Below are positions 57,373 to 64,000 of a stretch of 64,000 bases of DNA, in pieces (within the stretch, counting starts at the first letter, position 1; the number at the start of each line of letters is the position of its first letter). A model generated the notes under the pieces. That model saw only the letters and a list, made by a program, of their open reading frames with translations. It had not been told where the DNA came from and did no database searches. The DNA comes from Davidsoniella eucalypti (lineage: Eukaryota; Ascomycota; Sordariomycetes; Microascales; Ceratocystidaceae): contig RMBW01000136.1 in assembly GCA_004009845.1 (NCBI GenBank), forward strand, positions 1-64,000, given 5' to 3'. A program made the translations under genes and the position numbers.

Positions 57373-59721
57373 ATGAACCCTTTCCAGATTCCACCCCATA
57401 GCCATGATGTCTTGATGTCCACAACTTCGCAGACCCGGCCTCCAGTCGCCGATGCCGACTCCTCGGAATCTCATATAGATAATACCGGTGCCGGTAATGC
57501 CCCAGCTGGAACGATGGATTCGGGAAGCTGGGAAAATCTGGCAGCGCCTCGTTCGCAAATACCAATCCCTTACTTATACACTGGAAGCAGCAATATCTCT
57601 AGTGCAACCGCCCCCGTCAATCATCACCGCAACTTTAGCGACACAAATCCGTTCAAACAGCGGCTAGCACAGCATAGCACTGGCCTCTCAACATCATCCG
57701 TGCCATCATTCCCATCCGCGGCGTTTCCAACTACGACGACTATGGCGCAAAATAATCCGTTTGATATAGATGACGATGTTGGCTCGTTTGCGCCTGTCGT
57801 ACCCCGGCTCTCTCCAGATAACTCAGGCCTCGCGTCTAGTGTGGGGTTCTCTACGTCCCAAGACTCACGATCTTCTAACAAGTATATCGTGACTAGTAGT
57901 TCTAGTATTCCGGGACTTCAACCGAATTCAAAACTGAGCGAGAGTCCATGGGATGACGTCACTCAGTTAGATGCTGCAGGCTATGTCTCGCAACCTACTG
58001 TCGCTACCCATAGTAGCCAGGATTCTTCTGCGCCAGCAGCACTAGACGACTGGAATCTAATCGACCTTGAGCCTTCAAGTCATCGCGCTGCTTCGAATGA
58101 CCTTCTACAGCCGCAACAACCACACTCGGGCTCCACCCCTCCACTCACATCATCCAACAACACTATCACAGCCTCTACGTCGTCGCTACAGGCTCCGCCA
58201 GCGCTTCCACCACGTTATCATTCGCCGCGGCCTGTCGATGGCAATGAAACGTACATGGTACGCAAGATCCGCTGGCAAGATCGCGGTATCATGAGGACAT
58301 CACCAATTCTCATGCAGAATGCGAATGGTCCGTGTCCGTTAGTTGCGCTCGTTAACGCGCTAGTTCTCTCTACACCAGAGTCGGAAGCTGAACTTGGGCT
58401 TGCCTCCATTCTTGGTCAACAGGACACTGTCAAGTTGGATATCTTACTAGAAACCATCATTCAGGAGCTTGTGACTAAAGAACAAGTCCCAGATACGCCA
58501 TTACCTGATATTGGCGACCTTGTCGAGTTTCTAAAGGGGCTACACACTGGTATGAATGTTGACCCGCGATTCATCCCCACCAATGCGCAGATTTCGGTCA
58601 CCAAACGCACCTCACTCAGTCACGTGCACCCAATTGAGCGGGATGAGACGATTCCAGGGGGCTTTGAGGAAAGCGATGAGATGCGCTTCTACTCAACATT
58701 CCGCATCCCGCTAGTGCACGGCTGGTTACCGGCTAAGGAGAGTCCCGAGTATGATGCTATGAAGCGCAATGCGATATCCTATGAAGCCGCTCAAAACCTG
58801 ATGGCACAGGAAGATGATCTCGAGGTCAAACTGAGCGGCGACGGCCTCTCAGAAGAGGAACAACAGCGCTTCCAAGATCTTATGGCCATCAAGAACTTCC
58901 TTCTTGTCTGGGCTACACAGCTCACACCAACGGGGTTGGAAGTTATCACCAGTGCGTTAACACCTGGTGAAGTCTGCATCTTATTCCGTAATGACCACTT
59001 CTCAACTCTCTACCGTCATCCACAGACACTCGAACTGTTATCTTTGGTAACAGACTCAGGCTTTGCCAGTCACCAGGAAGTTGTTTGGGAATCTCTTGTA
59101 GATATCAATGGTGAGCAAGCTGAGTTCTTCTCGGGCGACTTCCGCATAGTTGGCGGTAACTCTCCATCGTCTCATATTGCTGGTAATACCAACGCATCAT
59201 CAGCTGTTCATCACCCAAATGCTCCAAGCCAAGAAACTGGGGTGATCTCGGGCAACAACGCAGCCATGTCCTCTAGCGATCAAGTCGACCGCGATCTAGC
59301 ACTTGCCATGCAGCTCCAAGAAGAGGAGGATGCACAACATAGATCCACGATTCAGCAGTCATATAATGGAGGCTATCCACCCGCAATCAACCCACGTGGC
59401 GTCCCCCTTCAGCACCCAGGCCAGCACGTGCAAACTAGCCAAAATATTCGGCCATTGGTTCCGCCATTAGGGTCGCAGCGACCAGCACCTGTTACTGGGC
59501 GGCGACAGAGGAGAGCTCCGGTTCATCGGTCGGCCTTGGAACGAGACCATGACCAGTTGCCGTCGTATGAACAGTCACATCACGACGAGGCGTATATCCC
59601 GCCACAAATGCATGTGCCACAAATAAGGCCCGGTTGTCGTCAACGTCAACAGTCAGTTTCGGGTAATCCTGCGCCGCCTCTTAATAAAAAGGGGCGGGAT
59701 AGGGAATGCATCGTCATGTAA
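57373..59721 (+). CDS. MINDY-family (DUF544) ubiquitin carboxyl-terminal hydrolase
   Basis: A single exon of 782 residues from ATG 57373 (MNPFQIPP). A TTG-led extension upstream is not used. The first 290 residues are low-complexity, with several Asn-Pro-Phe motifs ('NPF' at 2-4, around 115 and around 137). The MINDY catalytic domain (about 293-608) shows Gln315-X5-Cys321 in 'MQNANGPCPLVAL' and catalytic His542 in 'FRNDHFSTLY'. A MIU/UIM-like helix ('RDLALAMQLQEEED', about 638-652) would bind ubiquitin. The end is Cys-Ile-Val-Met, a CaaX-like tail. MINDY enzymes (yeast Miy1, human MINDY1/2) trim Lys48-linked polyubiquitin. An acidic insert around 480-500 separates the His part of the domain. 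Confidence 0.93.
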   Translation: MNPFQIPPHSHDVLMSTTSQTRPPVADADSSESHIDNTGAGNAPAGTMDSGSWENLAAPRSQIPIPYLYTGSSNISSATAPVNHHRNFSDTNPFKQRLAQHSTGLSTSSVPSFPSAAFPTTTTMAQNNPFDIDDDVGSFAPVVPRLSPDNSGLASSVGFSTSQDSRSSNKYIVTSSSSIPGLQPNSKLSESPWDDVTQLDAAGYVSQPTVATHSSQDSSAPAALDDWNLIDLEPSSHRAASNDLLQPQQPHSGSTPPLTSSNNTITASTSSLQAPPALPPRYHSPRPVDGNETYMVRKIRWQDRGIMRTSPILMQNANGPCPLVALVNALVLSTPESEAELGLASILGQQDTVKLDILLETIIQELVTKEQVPDTPLPDIGDLVEFLKGLHTGMNVDPRFIPTNAQISVTKRTSLSHVHPIERDETIPGGFEESDEMRFYSTFRIPLVHGWLPAKESPEYDAMKRNAISYEAAQNLMAQEDDLEVKLSGDGLSEEEQQRFQDLMAIKNFLLVWATQLTPTGLEVITSALTPGEVCILFRNDHFSTLYRHPQTLELLSLVTDSGFASHQEVVWESLVDINGEQAEFFSGDFRIVGGNSPSSHIAGNTNASSAVHHPNAPSQETGVISGNNAAMSSSDQVDRDLALAMQLQEEEDAQHRSTIQQSYNGGYPPAINPRGVPLQHPGQHVQTSQNIRPLVPPLGSQRPAPVTGRRQRRAPVHRSALERDHDQLPSYEQSHHDEAYIPPQMHVPQIRPGCRQRQQSVSGNPAPPLNKKGRDRECIVM

Positions 59722-62700
59722 TGGATAGTAGATGTTGTCACATCCACACATTGTTCTCTGCTTTTTTTCCGTTTGTTATATCATTAACGCACATATTCCA
59801 TCTGCGTATGCAAGCCTTTTTTTTCTCTTCTTTTATCAAGGGATTTCTTAACAATCACAATATCAGATTGAAGGGATAAGTTTCCTTGGGTGGTTTCATA
59901 GTTTTGTATATATAGTTAGGGTTACGCATGTAATGAATTTATACACGACTAGGGTTTTCTATAGCCATATATTTTAATGATTATCTAGTTTTTTACTTTG
60001 GATATCGGTACAATGGTTACGTTCTTGACATAGAGATCATGAATACTGCCGACATCTCACACTTTCCCTCTTTGTTTCTCTTTTCCCGTTTTTGAACTTT
60101 CTTTTCACAACGACCTAAATATACTGGCCACATCTCAGACAATCTGTGCCTCCTTACAGGTGCAGTAAATGGAAGTGATAGTAGTATCAGTAGTCATTAA
60201 CCATAACCTATAATACAGAACCATTGCCATATAGCCGGTATAGCCTCAAAACCGAGCATGCAAAAGGACAAATGATTTAATCCAGACCCCGTGGTCCCAT
60301 GGAAAGGAGGGGGCAGAGAAGGCCGGGCTGCTATAATATCCTCTACATGTACCTTGTTTGATGTTCTTTTCAGTTCGCCTACGTCATGTACCCGTACTAG
60401 AGGGGTTAGTACATGTCCGTATGTATGATCTATTTTTTGCTGATGTTCAGCTTTAGTATCCAATACAGATATGTACATATATAGAAGGTTGTAGTGCAAA
60501 AAGGTAAACATTCGAAGATACTAGATATAGTTAGTCATATGATCAAGCGAGAAGATGCAAGCACTTGCTGACATCCTTCTGTCATTCTCAAGCTTTTGGC
60601 TTAGTATCTTGGTCATTGCGTTTATGACTTTTTTCTTTTTCTTGTCTACGGGCCTCTATTTTTGGATTGCGGTGAAATCCATTTTGAATTTTATGTGACC
60701 GCCTTTTATGGCGGTTTCTAATAGTATTTGAGCTGACTTTGTGTACTTACATATGACTACAGATATGTATATCAACATAAAAGTGTCTTGAAATTATTAT
60801 AACTATGTATTAAACTTTGCTCCCCTTGTTCAATTCATCTGTTTTACGCGCCCGATCGCCTTACTTTTTTGTGGTTGGTTTACTACTACCTAGTTTTTTT
60901 CAGTTGTACTTTGAAGAAATTATGGCGACGGGTTTAAAGCAAGGAGGGGAAAGCTAGACAAAGGGAAAGAAGAGGTATAACTGGTATGGAGAAGTGACAA
61001 CACATTGATGTGGAATGGCTCATCACATCCTCTTAGGCGGCTACAATGTGCATTGTTTTTAATTCTATTTGTATTAGTTCGTGGCCTTTATTCTAGGGGT
61101 ATTTCTAGAGTATATTGGCATTTCGTAGTGTGAGGGATATATATATATATATATATTTACCAAGGACATGTAAACTTGTTTCCCCTCCTCATCTTGACAT
61201 CTACGAGTTGACTATACTGCTGTTTTTTGTGCTGTTTTTCCAATTTTAATACCATCCTACTTGGGCGCATAAGTCTATCGAGGAAAACGGTGCTAGCCTA
61301 GTCTAGATCAGAATACAGCAGTATAGTCAACTCGTAGACTATGAGATGATCGTTATATGTGAAGTAAGGTATGAGCCATAGTGGGTAAGATATGACTAGA
61401 AAGGGCATCATTATGGTTGTCCCTCCTACTAATAGTAGAGTGTTATGGGGTCTACCTAAGGAGATGGAAAACCATAGTAGAAAAGTATATTTATGTATAG
61501 TAGTATACATCGAAGTAATGCATATCTGTGCTTCTTCACCGCTTAAGAAATGCCTTGATTTTGAGGTTAGGGTACGAGCGTAAGAGTCTGTTATTATTGG
61601 GGAAAATGAAAGGTCCCCTTTTTTCCTCAAGAAATCAGAGGCTTTGCGTTTTTTTTCTTCCAACGCCGATCGAAGCCTTCTGTCCCCTCTGTGGAATTTA
61701 AAATCAAATCATGTACAACCACAACTAAAAGAAAAAGCGAAAACTCGGTAGAGAACATCTGCAGGATAGTGTTGGCGCCATGGCCCTTTTGGCTTGGGTT
61801 TTGGCCACAACTTACTTCAAATCCTTCCTGCTGCCTAAAACACAAACCTGTGGGTTGCCAAGTCACGTGAGTTCGTATGTCTTACGCGCCGGGACCCACC
61901 AATCGAACACGCACAAACTTGGCGAAAAAGATGACTATATGGAGATAGCGCGTTGCAAGACTCGGAAGGTTTCAATAGAGTAGAAAAAAGGACCAGATTA
62001 CTATGGGGGGATCTCGAAGAATAATATGGTAGTGGGCTTACTGGATACTAGATAGATCCACTTTCAGGCTGTGATGAACAATGACTGTATGTATGTATGT
62101 CTTCTTTTTTTCTTTGAGATTGTTGTTTTGGTGACGAAAAAAAACCTGTGTGCTGGCAATGCAGACGGAGCCCCTCTTAGTCTAGTATCTAACAAACAAA
62201 AACAAAACAATGTAAAGTAAACTGTAGAAAGGCTCCATTTCTCGCTAGCCTGACAAGATCGAATTGTTGACAGCAATGGGAAACCCCAAAAGCACCGGGC
62301 ATGTCTAGACGAGAAAAGCGAGGTAAAAAATAGATACATGGTTGGCTGGTCAGATCTGGCAAAGCCAAGTAAGGTCGATGGTGGGCTGTTGGGCGCATGC
62401 AACAGTGTTTTTACAGTATATTGACGGCTTTATAGTACCTTTTGGTGCTATATTTCTGTCAATTGCTGTACGGCTCTTCTCGGGTATGCACAAGCTCGCT
62501 GGCGGCTTGCTGCAAATCGATTGCTCGTGTTTGTGGACTATAGAATGTTGCTGATACAGCTGTATGGCCATCATTTATTCGCACTTTTTAAGCGTGTCGA
62601 AGTTGGAGGGCTATCGACAAGACCAACTCGTCTCTCTTTCTCATATCCGAACTCATTCAATAGAGAGCCTCTCATCAGCTTCTTGCCACTTATTTCCTCT

Positions 62701-63241
62701 AGAAAGGCAACTTATCTTTCTTCTCACCCGGTTTTGTGTGCAGCTAAATAGTAAGCTCCCTGGTTGCTCCACCAATATCGCCGGATCGAGTAACTGTTAC
62801 TTGCAGCAGAGTAGCCGAGAAGAGAGCATACCTTTCTTCTCCTACCAGGCAACTGCGACTAATTCCCGCGAAGTAAGAGAAGATAAAAGATTGTCGGGTT
62901 GTTTCTCACAGATAAAAGAAAGGCCGTTACCATCTTCTTTTCTTTTCATATTCTTAGAAACTTTCTTTTTCTCCATCTATTGGCGGAGTTTTTATCTCTC
63001 AAACGAATCAACATACAATTAGATCAACTGTCGGATTGAACAAAATCGGGGGTTTTTTTTCCATATTGCTACCCATTCGTCCCTTACTTGAAATCATCGA
63101 GCAAAACCCCAGTGCTGGAGACAGTCGAATCTCATCCGTCGCAGGCTTTGCTATAGGCCGTCATCACCACATCCTACTGAGAGCAAGATTTTCTGCAATT
63201 CTATACTTTCTAGCGCACGTCTCCGTTTCGCCCGATTAAAC
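59722..63241. other. Intergenic region of 3.5 kb
   Basis: No gene recognised. It holds the 3' region of the MINDY gene, a (TA)n run at 61139-61157 and a perfect 23-bp inverted repeat (61201-61223 with 61315-61337). From about 62560 there is a pyrimidine-rich stretch leading to a possible first exon at 63242. The 152-residue frame at 62564-63022 looks like leader sequence. Confidence 0.5.
61201..61337. repeat. Perfect 23-bp inverted repeat with 91-nt spacer
   Basis: The bases at 61201-61223 (starting CTACGAGTTGAC) are exactly the reverse complement of 61315-61337. Outside the arms a weaker pairing (TCATCT) continues. A (TA)n run lies 44 bp to the left. The pair could be the ends of a short mobile element or a long-looped hairpin. 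Confidence 0.8.
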
Positions 63242-63246
63242 ATGTC
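63242..63246 (+). CDS. Possible 5-nt first exon (ATGTC) of a gene leaving the window
   Basis: ATGTC is followed directly by GTAAGT, and unspliced it would end after two codons (ATG TCG TAA). It lies after a long pyrimidine-rich leader-like region with context TAAACATG. Very short 'ATGTC' first exons are known in some conserved fungal genes such as cofilin and profilin, but no second exon with recognisable protein appears in the remaining 750 bases. A first intron of that length, or a wrong guess, are both possible. Confidence 0.3.
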
Positions 63247-64000
63247 GTAAGTTTCTTTCTCACCCATCCTATCTATACCATCTCATATCATTATATCATC
63301 CCTGGAGTGCTCAGGATTGTTCTGCTCGGGGTGTCACTTGGATTTCAATCCGGCCTCCCTTCAGTCCCAGATCCCGCCTTTTGCTGGAGCAGTACCTTGT
63401 CTTAGCATCGGTTAGTCACCTTGTTCTTTGTATTTGCTTGCGGCAAAGAGAAGAAAGAACAGAGCAGTAAAAACACAGCGCATTCAGTCTTGATATCAGA
63501 GCTACTCCCTTAAGTATGGGAATGGGTTGGCCGTAGCCCATTCATAGTGGATCTTGAAGCTGTTTTGATGCGCTTGTATCCTGCACATGTGCTGCCACTC
63601 GGTCGGCCTTCCCACCTGAAGCGCAACCCGATTCAATTATATGCTTCTCCTGATGCTTCTACAGCGCTCCTTGAGATGCTCCGGCCTAAACTCTGCATAT
63701 AGACTGCTGCATATCCCTCGCTGCCCCCTTCTTTCTAGTCTTCTTGAGTGTTTCTCACTTGCTCTCTTCTCAAGAGGTCTGTTGTACTTAACCCTTACTG
63801 CTTCATTATCTTTTCTTTATTTTCCCCAAACGCCACACCCACTCAAAGTAAGCACGGACAATAGGCCCCAAGTATATTTGTATATTCTTAGTCTTGTTGC
63901 CAGTGAAAGTATCATCGAAAAGTACTACATACACTTCTTCTAGTCCGGTACTACGACTATCCGCTAGCACTTTGTACATGAGACTAGCCCCCCTGTATTT
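63247..64000. other. Right edge: possible intron or intergenic DNA
   Basis: No recognisable coding sequence. A 100-residue frame at 63641-63943 is Leu/Ser-rich and probably reflects pyrimidine-rich DNA. If the exon at 63242 is real, this is its first intron. Confidence 0.4.

Noticed and set aside
62564..63022. 152-residue frame upstream of the right-edge exon
   Set aside because: Ser/Phe/Leu-rich from pyrimidine-rich leader DNA; no conserved feature.

Overview
The window reads as nuclear DNA of a filamentous ascomycete (Pezizomycotina). Genes carry short introns (65-152 nt) with GTAAGT/GTATGT-type donors and CTAAC-like branch sites. The gene content is typical of such fungi: a SUN-domain Sad1 protein, Dbp4 helicase, a Sec14-family protein with a micro-exon, a HOL1-like MFS carrier and a FunK1 kinase. 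LINE retrotransposons with an RNase H domain are also present. I cannot name the genus. No tRNA, rRNA, CRISPR array or bacterial-type operon was seen.

Left part (4.6-24.8 kb), the housekeeping block: Sad1 (+), FAD synthetase (+), Dbp4 RNA helicase (-), a Sec14/CRAL-TRIO protein (+), a magnesium-dependent HAD phosphatase (-), a two-domain extradiol dioxygenase-like protein (+) and a 1142-residue low-complexity fungal protein (-). Neighbours are mostly convergent or divergent with separate promoters, and nothing suggests a shared pathway. Two tiny LINE 3' ends, one with a good target-site duplication, sit in the intergenic DNA.

A gene-poor stretch of almost 10 kb (24.8-34.6 kb) follows, in which I recognise no gene.

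The accessory block (34.5-55.6 kb) holds an MFS carrier, an RT-deleted LINE that still has an intact RNase H ORF, and a 771-residue FunK1 kinase flanked by diverged short direct repeats. It continues with a frameshifted LINE (A) joined head-to-tail to a 5'-truncated LINE of another family (B), a further 4.3 kb without genes, a secreted type-B carboxylesterase/lipase, and a minus-strand LINE relic (C). A fragment of family B also occurs in inverted orientation at the 5' edge of the first LINE, 10 kb away.

Right part (55.6-64 kb): a MINDY-type (DUF544) deubiquitinase with a C-terminal CaaX-like tail, a 3.5 kb intergenic region with a perfect 23-bp inverted repeat, and a possible 5-nt first exon (ATGTC before GTAAGT) of a gene that leaves the window.

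The most unusual items are the FunK1 locus, the composite LINE structures, the micro-LINE insertions that share one 3' end, an 8-nt micro-exon, and a probable GC-AG intron. Domain assignments were made by eye from translated motifs; no database search was run.
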